A stretch of 58,004 bases of DNA from Zygnema cylindricum (GCA_037447655.1 JBBHKE010001321.1:45848-103851), one strand, 5' to 3'. Positions 32,801-43,634 are shown, counted from the stretch's first letter. Notes: a model not told the origin generated them from the sequence alone. Translations and numbers: made by a program.

Positions 32801-34219
32801 CCTTCCCTAGTGCTAGTGAAAAAACCCTTATCATCTAATACTGTGTAGAGATAAGGTTTTTGTTCAGCTCCGGAATAAACAATACATCGGAGAATGTTAA
32901 TATGGATGTCTTTCCTTCTACTAACACTTTCAGATCTACCGATCCTACAAGAGTAGTGGTGACTATCCTCCCATCCCCGTACTCTATCTCTACGGTGGGA
33001 ATATTTCTTATCTTAGTGAACAGGTGTCTATCCTTACACATGTGCATTGAGGCACCTGAATCTATAATCCAGCCTGCTTCACCTTTCAATCCACCGTAAG
33101 CACATTTCTGCCTTCGTGGAATTTCAACCTCAGTTTTCGCCTCCAACTCCTCATCCAAAAGGAGCTCATCGTCCTCGTCCTCAGATTCCGCCTCAAGTAC
33201 CTGTGTGACAAGGGCCTTTTTCTTTCCTCTCGGGGTACCACCGGTCTGCCCCTCCTTTAACCGAAGCTCGGTTAGCTTGGTGCACTCTGCCATATAGTGC
33301 CCCGGTTTCTTACAAAAATGACATAAACCTTTGGGAGCCCTTGGTTCGAACTCGCCAACCTGTTTTTTCTGCTCCCTACCCCCATAGTTTCCGACTGGTT
33401 TCCGGGAATCCTTGTTCCTCCAATCGGTCGCTGTTGCCAAGGCTTGGCCACTCTTTCCTCCCCTTCGGATCTCAATCGTATTCTCTCGAACGAGAATCAT
33501 CCCTACCACTGAGTTCCATATCCACCTTGAGTCCGGCAAGTCCTGCACACGGTTGACTATGTTCTCGAACTCATCAGGTAACTTCATTAGTAAACAGTTA
33601 ACTTTTTCTTTTTCACTAAAAACTTTACCCGCACTCTCTAGCTCCATGAAGAGTGTAGCAAGCTCATTGAAAAAATCCAACATATTTCCCCCTTTGTATA
33701 CATACTCCTTAACTTTCTGATCAGCCAACTGTTGTTGCTGAATCGTACCACTTCGGTACATCTCTATGAGAGCCATCCAAAGATCGGATGCCCTCTCTTC
33801 CTGCAAATGAGGACATGCAAGTCCTTGAGTGAGATGGCGTAAGATGAAGTGCTTTGCCGCCATATTGTTGAAGTCCCAGGTTTCAGTATCATTCTCCTCG
33901 TTCCTCGGAATAGGTGACATGAATGTCGAACCAGTTGCTATTGGTGTGGTCGCCTCCTTCTCCTTTCCTTTGTCCACCACCTCTCCTTCCTTTGTTTCCT
34001 CCGTTGAAGGTGAATCCTCTTTCCTGATGAATCTGCTTCCTCCAAACCCTGGAGGAATTCCAAGACTTGATGGACGCCCCAATCGTCCACTCACTATCCC
34101 CCAAAACCTTTTTTCGCATAGAGCTCCTATCATCATACTTCCCAGTATATGAAGCCAGTTCCATTAAAGATTGGTACCCTAGAGGGTGGGCCCATAACCT
34201 GAAACTCTGAGACCTCCAT
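29863..34219 (-). pseudogene. E3 gag-pol polyprotein, three lesions
   Basis: Frame 1: M-E-V-S-E-F-Q-V-M-G-P-P read from LTR through PBS, broken by a one-base deletion near 34139. Frame 2 (34136-32835, 433 codons): Gag with CCHC zinc knuckle CHFCKKPGHYMAEC (33323-33282) and protease WIIDSGAS (about 33070). One-base deletion near 32836. Frame 3 (from 32739, 833 codons): integrase with H25, H30, C59, C62 and D90-D153-E189 (D-x62-D-x35-E); linker; RT with GCKWVFK and YVDDLLVLS (Asp 630/631); RNase H SDASYGD at about 808. TGA near 30237, then MEAEYMAS and CDNQAAI of RNase H to the stop at 29863. The proteins would form virus-like particles and copy and integrate the element. Confidence 0.95.
34185..34199 (-). 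promoter_or_regulatory. E3 primer-binding site (half-tRNA iMet type)
   Basis: Minus strand GGTTATGGGCCCACC directly after the LTR end TTTCA. Exact 15-nt complement of the plant initiator tRNA-Met anticodon arm (GGTGGGCCCATAACC). Confidence 0.9.
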
Positions 34220-35247
34220 AAGTCCTCAGAGTGGACAGCTTCCAAGAAGCCTCTAGGATAATCCTGACCCCTTTGTGTTTAAGCAAAAATAACTGACACC
34301 CTGGCAGACAAAAACTCTAACCAACTTCACTCCTGTGAAGACAAGACTCCCCTGAGTCGATAGCAAAAAGAATCTCTGAATTTGCTCCCCTGAGCAGTAA
34401 GTTATGGAGGGTCAAAGTTGACCTTTTGTACAGAAGCTCTCTGGGAGAGAGGGTCCTATCTTCTAATTTTTCTAAGTCCTATCTCTCTCACAGACTCTAT
34501 CTACTGATGTACGGAACCAATCAGAATTGAGTTCCGTACGCAAAAGTACAGCTGCCGGTGTACTTTATGTACGGATATTATACGACATGGCCAAAAAGTC
34601 GACACATGTCAAATCCGGATTCGGTGCCATAATCTCCGGAGATTCCACAATCCAACGGAATTTCGCCACGCGTCATCCGATGTGGCGATGGCCACAAACC
34701 GCCGAAATCTTCCTCCGCGATCTCGGCGCTAATCCCGGCCGTCCGATTAAATTCGGCTATAATCGTAGCCGTAATAAATACATGCGCGGTATTTGTTTCA
34801 TTTACGAAACAAATGCGCGGTACTGATTTTTGTCCGTACCGTAAGTCGTACATTATATATTACTGGATCTATGTATCCCGTAATTCATTTCAGTTAAATG
34901 GTTTATCGCACGTATACATATTTAAATAAATATCAAACTATATGCTACGTAACACTACCGCTAGACTTAACGGCTAAGGCTACCGGCTACTTCCTGACTG
35001 CCTGCCGGTAGGTACATGGATCAAATCCTGCCGCCGCACATACATTTTAATTAAATATATAATCCCTAATATAAAATTCCCGTAAACCTCAGGATAGCCA
35101 AGGTAGCCATGGCTCTAGCTTCCTCTCCAATTTCTCAGTGACTGCGACAAGTTTGAGAGTTGGAGAGAGAAGTTAGAGATAGACTGCCTCGACTTCTATA
35201 TTTCTTTTCAGACCTAGAAAATACTAATAAAACCATTAGTTTCTACA
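34200..35247 (-). repeat. E3 5' LTR
   Basis: 1048 bp, about 99% identical to the 3' LTR. Contains the gag ATG at 34219-34217, exactly 20 nt before the PBS junction. Confidence 0.95.
34959..35048 (+). other. tRNA-like Pol III module in E3 5' LTR (antisense)
   Basis: Same as the 3' LTR copy with GCCGGTAGGTA variable part and one base lost in the acceptor-like end; T4 at 35045-35048. Confidence 0.6.
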
Positions 35248-36252
35248 GTTGAAATCAAGAGATTTACAGTGTATTCTCTAGGTCTGAATAGCTGAGTAGG
35301 AAAAAGAAAGAAAAGCACAAGCAGACTGCCTCCACCTCTTTTCTCTATCCCCTATACTTGTTGTAGTCACTGAAGGAAAGATAGAGTAGTGGAGCCACGG
35401 TTGCCTCAGCTCTACTAAGCAGGACTAAGGAGTGACTTAAGTCACTCTTAACAAAAGGTTGAGTCTTGCAAGACTCAAACCTCCGACCGGCACAGCGAGG
35501 CGTAGCCGTCAGCTCTAACTGGTATGTTGTAGAAGTTCGTTAAGATATATAGAGTTTGATAAATACTTAAACTATGTTAAGACCTTAAATCCGATTAACA
35601 GAATTGCGAATTAAAACACATGGAACTATTTAAATACAGTGTGAACATGATCGCGCACGAAACAAATGAATCGGACATTTGTTTCAATGGCTAAAATCAA
35701 ATATCGGTTTCTATCCAATGGCGCAAACCACTGCCGAGATCCCATAATGATCACTTTGGCATTTTGTGACATGACATGACCTGGCCTTACGTGGAGAGAT
35801 AACATTCGGTCGCGAGAATTTTAAGGAACATAAGGACAAGTAAGAAGTGGACATGCGTCCATTTAATGGCTTTGTCCTACATAGGCCGTATAGAAAGTGC
35901 ATCGGCAGTAGTACTTTTCTATATTGTACAGTTATGTAATTGGTTCGTACTTTTAGTAGATAGGGGTTGTGAGAGGGAATTAGAACTTAGTAAATTTTGG
36001 TAGATAGTCACCTCTCTCCTTGAGAGTTTGAATAAATGGGCATCTTTGCCACCCCATAATTTATCGCCTTGTTGGCCTTTTCCAATAATTGTTTTTTCCT
36101 ACGGACTCAGGGGAGTCCAGACTGCACATGTGTGCTGTTACATTCTTAACTTGTCTGCTAAGGCAGGAGTGATTGTGGTTGAAATTGGGATAGTTAAAAA
36201 ATACTTAGAGGCTTCTTGAATTCTGTAGTCTAATGGAAGACACAGAATTGTA
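35248..36252 (+). repeat. E4 5' LTR, remainder after E3
   Basis: GTTGAAATCAAGAG continues the TGTTGA at 28795. Contains the U3 stem-loop (loop ACTTGTTGTAGTCACTGA near 35348), a degenerate tRNA-like segment, a GCGCACGAAACAAATG dyad remnant, and ends GAATTGTA (terminal CA changed to TA). The gag-type ATG at 36233 is 20 nt before the end. Confidence 0.85.
35453..35525 (-). other. Diverged tRNA-like segment in E4 LTR
   Basis: Minus strand AGAGCTGACGGCTACG (D-arm-like), a self-complementary GAGTCTTGCAAGACTC where the T arm should be (B-box lost), then T4. Position and terminator are conserved, but the fold is altered. Confidence 0.4.
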
Positions 36253-36480
36253 AGTTATGGGCCCACCCTAAAGGGTGCCCATCTTTAATGGATCTGGTGC
36301 AGTCAAATTTTCAAGTTGTCTGCTTTGGCAGCAATGATTCTGGGTTAAATTAGGTTAGTTAAAAAATACCTAGAGGCTTTTGAATTCTGTAGTCGAATTG
36401 AGGACACAAAACTGCAAGTTAAGGACCCACTCTTTAGGGTGCCCATCTTCAATGGATCTAGGTTCATCTATTGGGAAGCC
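36153..36480 (+). repeat. E4 partial tandem duplication of LTR end, PBS and gag start
   Basis: About 165 bp (36153-36317) is repeated, diverged, at 36318-36480: both have ACCTAGAGGC-type U5 end, GAATTCTGTAGTC, a PBS-like AGTTATGGGCCCACC / AGTTAAGGACCCACT and GGGTGCCCATCTTYAATGG. Confidence 0.75.
36253..36267 (+). promoter_or_regulatory. E4 primer-binding site
   Basis: AGTTATGGGCCCACC after the LTR; a second degenerate copy near 36418. Confidence 0.75.
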
Positions 36481-38763
36481 ATGATGACAGGGGCTATTTA
36501 CAAAAAACGATACTGGGGTATTGTTAGTGGACAAGTGAAACGTCCACCACAGGGAACTCCACATGGGTTTGGTGGAATAAGGATGTCTGCAAGAGCATCT
36601 GTTGCTGCAAAGGAGGCAGGTGATGGGGAGAGCAGTGTGTCCAAAAAAGGGAAAAAAAAGAGACACCTCTTACTCTTATTGCTCTTATACCCACAGAACC
36701 CGGAGCTGGGATTGTGAAGACCCTGGAGAACGACACCCAAATGTGGGAAGACACCAACATGGCTGCCAAGAACTTCATTCTGAGACACCTCACTCAAGCT
36801 TTGGCAACTCCCTATCTTCACGTTTACAACGCCGAGGAGTTGTGGGTGAGTTTCATATAGATCTATAGAGCTGGTACGATGCAAGAGCTCCAGTTGGCAA
36901 AGCAAAAGTTGGGAAATTATACTTACAAAGGGGGAAAGATGTTAGACTACAGTAATGATCTTTCTTGTTTGTATATGGAGATGGAGAGTGCCGGGTGGAC
37001 AGGTACAATGAAGATGAAAGTTAACACTCTAATTATAATGTCACCCGACGAGTATGAGAATATGGTATACAAAGTACAGGAAACGAGTGACAATTCATGG
37101 AAGTCGAATACAGTGGTCAGGATGATATTCGTGTATGAAAACACGATTGTGATTAGGAGAGGAAGAAAGAGCGTTCAAGCTCTAGCTGCTGGAGAAGATT
37201 GGTGGAGACAGGACCCGAAAAGGCCATACAAAGGAGAAAGAGATCAGCTTCAAGGACCGAGGCCCCCAAAGGGCCATTGTCATTTTTGCAAAAAGCCGGG
37301 ACACTTCATCGCAGATTGTGTCAAGCTGTCGGAGCTGAGGCTCTAAGAGAATAGTGGAGGGGGTTATTCCGGAGGTAAAAAGAAGGCACTTATGTTCACA
37401 AAAGTAAAAGGAGATACCAAGGACGAGTCCTCTGAGGAGAAGGATGTGGAGCTTCTTTTTAAGGAGAGTTTGGAGGAGAAGGAGATCCCTTAGAGACATA
37501 AGTGTGCTCTCGGAGCAATTCTGGAAGCTCCACAGGAAGGATGGATCATGGACACAGCTGCATCCATGCATATATATCGTGATAAGCAACTCTTCACTAA
37601 GCTAAGAAAGATCCCTACTGTAGCGATAGAGTATAGGGATAGGAAAGTGGTTATTATAGATCTAGTGGGATCAGTATATCTGAAAGTCTTAGTAGAGGGT
37701 AAGACTTCTATACTCACCTTCTCAGATGTACTCTACATTCCTCAGCTGAGTAAAAATCTTGTCTCTAAGTCTATGTTAGATGACAAAGAGTTTGCTACAT
37801 TCACTAGAAAGGGAGACTTTACAGCTTAGTATGGGGATAAAGTCTACTTCACGGCAGATAAGGGTAGCCAAAGAATGTTTAAGCTTAACCTCAGTAATGA
37901 AAAGTAGAATGCTTACTATGTTGGTGTTCCAAAGTTGATGATTTGACATAAGCTGTTGGGCATGTGCATTTTGATAGGCTGAGGGAAATGAAGAAGCTTG
38001 GTGTAGTAGAAGGCATTCAATTTGGGGATAATGAAATGATGGATGATTGTACTGGCTGTGCCTAAAGTAAGGCTCACAAACTGCCCTTTCCCAAAACTGC
38101 CTCATATAGAGGTGAGAAAGTAATAGATATGGTCCACACATATATCTGGGGACCAGCAAGAGTACCTTCGATTGGGGAAAAGAGGTATATGCTGACAGTT
38201 ACTGATGACTGGTCGAGATATTCTAGAGTCTATTTCCTAAAAACAAAGTCTGAAACACTAAAGTACTTCAAATAATAGAGAGCATGAGTGAGAAGTTGCA
38301 CGGAACCCCCATTAAGCGAATAAGGAGTGATAATGGGGGAGAGTACACCTCTAACCAGTTTGAGGAATACTTGAAAGAAGAGGGAGTTTAGCATGATATC
38401 ACTGTACCGAATAATCTATAACAAAATGTGGTAGCTGAGAGGTTAAACCGGACTCTAGGAGATAGTGTATGCAGTATGTTGGCTGATAAGAAAATAGGAA
38501 GAAGATTTTGGGCAGAAGCCATGAACTGTGCTAACTACATTAAGAATAGAGTCCTCACTTGAGCCATTAAAAGAATGACACCTTATGAGAGATGTGTTGG
38601 AAGGAAACCAAATATTTCTGATTTGAAAGTATTCGGTAGTCAAGTATATAGTCTTGACACAGATAAGAAAAACTGGAAACTAGATGCTAAAGGGAAACCG
38701 AGATATTTTGTGGGATATGATGAGGATGTCAAAGGATATAGAGTCTATGACTTAGCTAAATAA

Positions 38764-38768
38764 GATAT
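38764..38768 (+). other. Presumed left target duplication of E5
   Basis: GATAT immediately before the E5 LTR. The right partner cannot be checked because E5 lacks its 3' end. Confidence 0.4.
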
Positions 38769-38843
38769 TGTAGAAATTAATGGTCCGTTTAAAGTATTCT
38801 CTAGGTCTAAATAGAAATATAGAAAGAAGCCGAGGCACTCTAC

Positions 38844-38909
38844 CTCTAACTTCTCTCTCCAACTCTCAAACTTGTCGCAATCATTGAGAAATTAGAGAGG
38901 AAGCTAGAG
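38844..38909 (+). other. U3 stem-loop of E5 LTR
   Basis: CTCTAACTTCTCTCT pairs with AGAGAGGAAGCTAGAG. The loop contains AAACTTGTCGCAATCATTGA, the E5 version of the conserved loop. Confidence 0.6.
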
Positions 38910-38973
38910 CCATGGCTACCTAGGCTATCAAGAGGTTTACGGGAAATATATATTAGTTAGGGGTTTATTTACT

Positions 38974-39068
38974 AAAAAGGATATGTGCCGGCCACAGGAT
39001 TTGAACCTGGTACCTGCCGAAAGGCAAGCAGTCGCTAGCCGGTAACCTTAGCCATTAGGTCTTTAGGT
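38974..39068 (-). other. tRNA-like Pol III module in E5 LTR (best preserved)
   Basis: Minus strand: D arm GACC-TAATGGCTAA-GGTT with GG at the usual loop place; a hairpin CTTGCC-TTTC-GGCAGG like a class II variable arm; T arm CCAGG-TTCAAAT-CCTGT with consensus B-box GGTTCAAATCC (38998-39008); acceptor-like GGCCGGC plus A; T5 at 38974-38978. A proper 5' acceptor and anticodon arm are not evident. Confidence 0.65.
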
Positions 39069-39825
39069 AGTGTAACGTACTATATGGTTTGATATTTAAT
39101 TAAACATTAATACGTAGGATAATTCATTTAACAGTAATTGTTAACGGGATACATAGATCCGGTAATGTAAAAGTACGGATTACGGTACGGATAAGAAATG
39201 AATACCGCGCATTTATTTCTTTAGCGAAACGAATACCGCGCATGTATTTATTACGGCTACGATTAAATGTGAATTTAATCGGACGGCCGGAATTAGCGCC
39301 GAGATCGCGGAAGAAGATTTTGGCGGTTTGTGGTCATCGCCACATCGGATGACACGTGGCGAAATTACATTGGATCGTGGTATCTCCAGAGATTACGGCA
39401 CCGAATCCGGATATGACATGTGTCGACATTTAGGCCATGTCGTACAATGTCCGTACATAAAGTACACCAGCACCTCTACTTTTGTGTACGAAAGTGGAAT
39501 ATGATTGGCTCCGTACATCATTAGATAGAGTCTGTGAGAGAGGTAGGACTTAGAAAAATTAGGAGATAGGATCCTCTCTCCCAGAGAGCTTCTGTACAAA
39601 AGGTCAACTTTGACCCTCCATAACTTACTGCTCAGGGGATCAAATTCAGAGATTCTATTTGCTATCGACTCACAAGAGTCGTGCCTTTACATGGATGAAA
39701 GTGGTCAGAGTTATTGTCTGCCAGGGTGGTAGTTGTTCTTGCTTAAACACAAAGGGGTCATGGTTATCCTAGAGGCTTCTTGCAAGCTGTCCACACTGAC
39801 GACATATGGAGGTCTCAGAGTTTCA

Positions 39826-39840
39826 GGTTATGGGCCTACC
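39826..39840 (+). promoter_or_regulatory. E5 primer-binding site
   Basis: GGTTATGGGCCTACC, one mismatch to the other copies. Confidence 0.85.
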
Positions 39841-42800
39841 CACTAGGGTACCAATCTTTAATGGAACTGGCTTCATATACTGGGAAAGTATGATGATAGG
39901 AGCTCTATGCGAAAAAAGGTTTTGGGGGATAGTGAGTGAAAGGTGGGGGCGACCATCAAGTCTTGGAATCCCTCCGGGGTTTGAAGGAAGCAAATTCACC
40001 AAGAAAGAGGATCCACCTTCAACGAAGGAAACAAAGGAATGAGAGGTGGTGGACAAAGGAAAAGAGAAGGAGACGACCACACCAATAACAACTGGTTCGG
40101 CATTCATGTCACCTATTCCGAGGAACGAGGAGAATGATATTGAAACCTGGGACTTCAACAATATGGCGGCAAAGCACTTCATCCTATGCCATCTCACTCA
40201 AGGACTTGCATGTCCTCATTTGCAGGTAGAAAGGGCATCGGATCTTTCGATGGCTCTCATAGAGATGTACCGAAGTGGTACGATTCAACAACAATAGTTG
40301 GTTGATCAAAAAGTTAAGGAGTATGTATACAAAGGGGGGAAGATGTTGGATTTTTGCAATGAGCTTGCTACACTCTTCATGGAGTTAGAGAGTGCGGGAA
40401 ATGATTTTAATGAAAAAGAAAAGATTAACTGTTTACTAATGAAGTCACCCGATGAGTTCGATAATATATCCAACCGTGTGCAGCACTTGCCGGACTCAAG
40501 ATGGATATGGAACTAAGTGGTAGGGATGATTCTCATGCAGGAGAATACGATTGAGATCCGAAGGGGAGGAAAGTGTGGCCAAGCCTTGGCAACTGCGACC
40601 GATTGGAGGAATAAGGATTCTCGCAAACCGCTCGAAAACTATAGGGGGGGGGGGAGCATAAAAATTAGACCGACGAGTTCGGACCAAGGGCTCCCAAAGG
40701 TTTATGTCATTTTTGTAAGAAACCTGGGCACTATATGGCAAAGTGCAATAAATTAACCGAGCTTCGGTTAAAGGAGGGGCAGACCGGTGGTACCCCGAGA
40801 GGAAATAAAAAGGCCCTTGTGACACAGGTACATAAGGCGGAATCCGAGGGCTAAGACGATGAGCTCCTTTTAGATGAGGAGTTGGAGGCGAAAAACGAGG
40901 TCGAAATTCCACGAAGGCAGAAATGTGCTTACGGTGGATTGAAAGGTGAAGCAGGCTGGATTGTAGATTCAGGTGCCTCCATGCACATGTGTAAGGATAG
41001 GCACCCGTTCACTAAGATAAGAAGGATTCCCACCGTAGAGATAGAGTACGGGGATGGGAGGATAGTCACCACTACTCTTGTAGGATCGGTAGATTTGAAA
41101 GTGTTAGTAGAAGGAAAGACATCCATAGTAACATTCTCCGATGTATTGTTTATTCCGGAACTGAAAAAAAACCTCATCTCTACATATCTATTAGATGATA
41201 AAGGTTTTTTTACTAGCATTAGGGAAAGAGTCTTTACTGCTAGTTTTGAGGAGGATGTCTATTTCATTGCTGAGAAAGGTAGCCATGGGATGTTTAGGTT
41301 GGTTTTAAGTAATGAAATGAAGGAACTTTATTATGCTGGTGTTCATGATATTATGATATGGCATAAGAGGCTTGGGCATGTGAATCTTGATAAGTTAAGA
41401 GAGATGAAAAAGACTGGAGTGGTGGAAGGGGTTAAGTTCAGTGAGAGTGATAATACAAATGATTGTAGTGGATGTGCTCATGGTAAAACACACAAATTAC
41501 CCTTTCCTAAAAAAGCCACCTATAAGGGAGAAAAAATTCTAGATCTAGTACACACAGTTATTTGGGGACCGGCTTAAGTGCCCTCACCGGGGGGGAAGAG
41601 ATTTATGATGACTATCACTGATAATTGGTCCGGTATTCTTATGTGTGTTTTTTGAAAAACAAGTCTGAAACTCATGATTGTTTTAGACAATATAAATCAT
41701 GGAGCGAAAAACTCCATGAAACTCCAATCAAGAGAATAAGGAGTGACAATGGTAGAGAGTATACTTCTAACCAGTTTGAGGATTTTTTGAGGGAAGATGG
41801 GGTCCAACACCAAAAGACAGTTCCAAAAAACCCGGAACAGAATGGGGTAGCTAAAAAGTTAAATAAAACACTAAGTGATAGTGCTAGAAGTATGTTGTCA
41901 GATAAGAAAATATGAAAAAGGTTTTGGGCAGAAGCAATGAACTGTGCTAATTACCTCAAAAATAGAGTTTTTACTTCAGCTATAAAAGATCAAACACGTT
42001 ATGAGAGATGGACAGGCCGGAAACCGGACATATCTCACTTAAAGGTTTTCGGCAGTCAAGTATTCAGTCTAGATACACATCGGTCTAATTGGAAGCTAGA
42101 TCCTAAAGGAAAACCGGGATACATATTAGGATATAATGAGGATGTTAAAGGATATAGAGTTTATGATCTAAAAAGGGAAGATATAATCTTAGTAAAGCAT
42201 CTAGTAGTTATGGATGAAGGAAAGTCTGTGGATCCCTTCAAATATACAAAGTCAGTAAAAATCAGATTTGAGTCAGAAAATTTCGACGACTTTGAGCTTT
42301 CTAACTATCCAGGTTTTAGAGAAGATGACATTCTTGCAGGTACAAATTAGACGGAAAAGGACTCGGCTGTGGAAACTCCAGTGACAACTCTACCCGTAGC
42401 GAAAGACATGGTGGAAATTTATTCAGAATCAAGCAATAGGGGAGAAGCCGAGTTTGTTCGAAAGAATCCACGAGAACCATCTATTCCGGCCTCAGATTTT
42501 GAGGGGGGAAGGAGAAGTAGTAAAAGACTGCAAGAAAAACAGGTTAATAACAAGGTAACTAAACTATCTCATCAAGATAAACCTCAAACTTATGGAGAGG
42601 CGATGACTTGTCCAGAAAAAAACCGGTGGAAGACAGCCATCAATGAGGAGATGGCCTCAATTATGGCAGCCGATACTTGGGAGCTGGTGGTTTGTCCACC
42701 CAACCGAAAACCAATCGGTTGTAAGTGGGTTTTCAAATTAAAACTGAACCCAGAAAACACAATCGAGTGTTACAATGCCCGATTAGTGGCCAAGGGATTT

Positions 42801-42896
42801 ACACAAAAGGAGGGAATTGACTACGAGGAAACCTTTGCCTCGGTGGTCAGATTTTCCTCCATCCGCATACTTCTCAGCCTGGCAGCAGCGGAAGAC

Positions 42897-42901
42897 ATGG
42901 A
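42897..42901 (+). other. Left target duplication of array T
   Basis: ATGGA, repeated exactly at 50397-50401. Confidence 0.9.
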
Positions 42902-43270
42902 TGAAACTCTGAGACCTCCATTGGCCCTCAGAGTATGCAGATCCAAAAGAAGCTAATCTAGATAGTGCCGACTCCAAGTTAATATAAACCCAAGTGACTG
43001 ACCCCTTGACAGTCACAACCCCAATATAGATTCACCCCTGTGAAATAACACTTTCTGTGTGCTCAGTTCCACCACAGAATGCAAAGTTAGAATATGAGAT
43101 TTGGACACATTCACCCACTTTGACTTTCCCTTAGAAATGCAGCCACCCTGGCAAACAAAAACTCTGACCAACTACACCCCTGTGTAGCCTGGACTCCCCT
43201 GAGTCCGCAGCAAAAAGAATCACTGAAAATGGTCAAGTAAATTGATAGTTATGGCTGGCCAAAGTTTGCC

Positions 43271-43277
43271 ATTTATA
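43271..43277 (-). promoter_or_regulatory. TATA-like box in array T LTR 1
   Basis: Minus strand TATAAAT within CCTGTATAAATGG, about 370 bp before the LTR end; a TATA or TACAAA-like version sits at the same place in other LTRs. It would set R to start shortly downstream. Inferred from motif only. Confidence 0.5.
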
Positions 43278-43634
43278 CAGGGTGCTCTCTGGGAGAGGCA
43301 GCTGCCTACCCAAAATTTTCTAAGTCGTAAACCCTCTCTAAAACTCTATCTACTGAAGTACGGCACCAATCAAATTACTGTGTCGTACAGAATAGTACAG
43401 GTGCCGGTGTACTTTCTGTACGGCCATTGTACGACATGGCCAAAATGTCGACACGTGTCAAATCAGGATTAGTTCCTGTAATCTCCGGAATTCCCGTAGT
43501 CCAATGTTATCACGCCACGTGTCACCTGACGTGACAAAGACCGTAAAACGCCAAAAGTACCTTTTCCGTGATCGCGGCGCTTATCGTGGCCGTCCGATAA
43601 AAACCGGCTATAATCCTAGCCGCTGAAATTCGAC

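Larger units (their letters stand above)
28801..35247 (-). mobile_element. E3: young, nearly intact Ty1/copia-type element
   Basis: Two about 1048-bp LTRs (28801-29849 and 34200-35247) differ at about ten positions by eye. Perfect 5-bp target duplication GTTGA (28796-28800, 35248-35252). The internal region is entirely coding, from ATG 34219 in the LTR to TAG 29863 in the PPT; that span is 4357 nt, and adding the two missing bases gives 1453 codons including stop. Lesions: one-base deletions near 34139 and 32836 and TGA in place of a conserved Trp codon near 30237. Inserted in the 5' LTR of E4. Confidence 0.95.
36233..38768 (+). pseudogene. E4 gag-pol, 5' part, decayed and truncated by E5
   Basis: Gag (about 36440-37346) with zinc knuckle CHFCKKPGHFIADC near 37280 and protease DTAAS (about 37550) in place of DSGAS. 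Integrase remnants HTYIWGPAR, SDNGGEYTS and YLKEEG, with several stops and lost bases; then GYDEDVKGYRVYDLAK. Closest to E1 in wording (QELQLAKQKL, PKGHCHFCKK). The E5 LTR interrupts it at 38769; RT, RNase H and 3' LTR of E4 are not found in the window. Confidence 0.85.
38769..39825 (+). repeat. E5 5' LTR (1057 bp)
   Basis: TGTAGAAATTAATGG to CAGAGTTTCA. Includes the U3 stem-loop (38844-38909), tRNA-like module, an ATTTATTTCTTTAGCGAAAC dyad, GACACGTGGC G-box near 39352 and the gag ATG at 39806. Confidence 0.9.
39806..42901 (+). pseudogene. E5 gag-pol, 5' part (Gag, PR, INT, RT start)
   Basis: Starts MEVSEFQVMGLPTRVP from inside the LTR. Gag is interrupted by stops at about 40040, 40295 and 40514. 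Zinc knuckle region near 40700 is frameshifted after a G-run (about 40645). Protease WIVDSGAS (about 40960) is intact. Integrase has WHKRLGH, CSGCAHGK, HTVIWGP (D to V) and SDNGREYTS (about 41745), with frame breaks near 41577 and 41625. RT begins GCKWVFKLKLNPENT (about 42718) and stops at LAAAEDM where array T inserted. Closest relative in the window is E3. Confidence 0.9.

Noticed and set aside
32739-32840. Possible programmed frameshift between protease and integrase in E3
   Set aside because: E1 and E5 are in one frame at this place, and a one-base deletion is visible by comparison; it is a mutation.
39000-39068. Calling the LTR modules genuine tRNA genes
   Set aside because: A matching 5' acceptor strand and a standard anticodon arm are missing, so only a tRNA-like label is justified.
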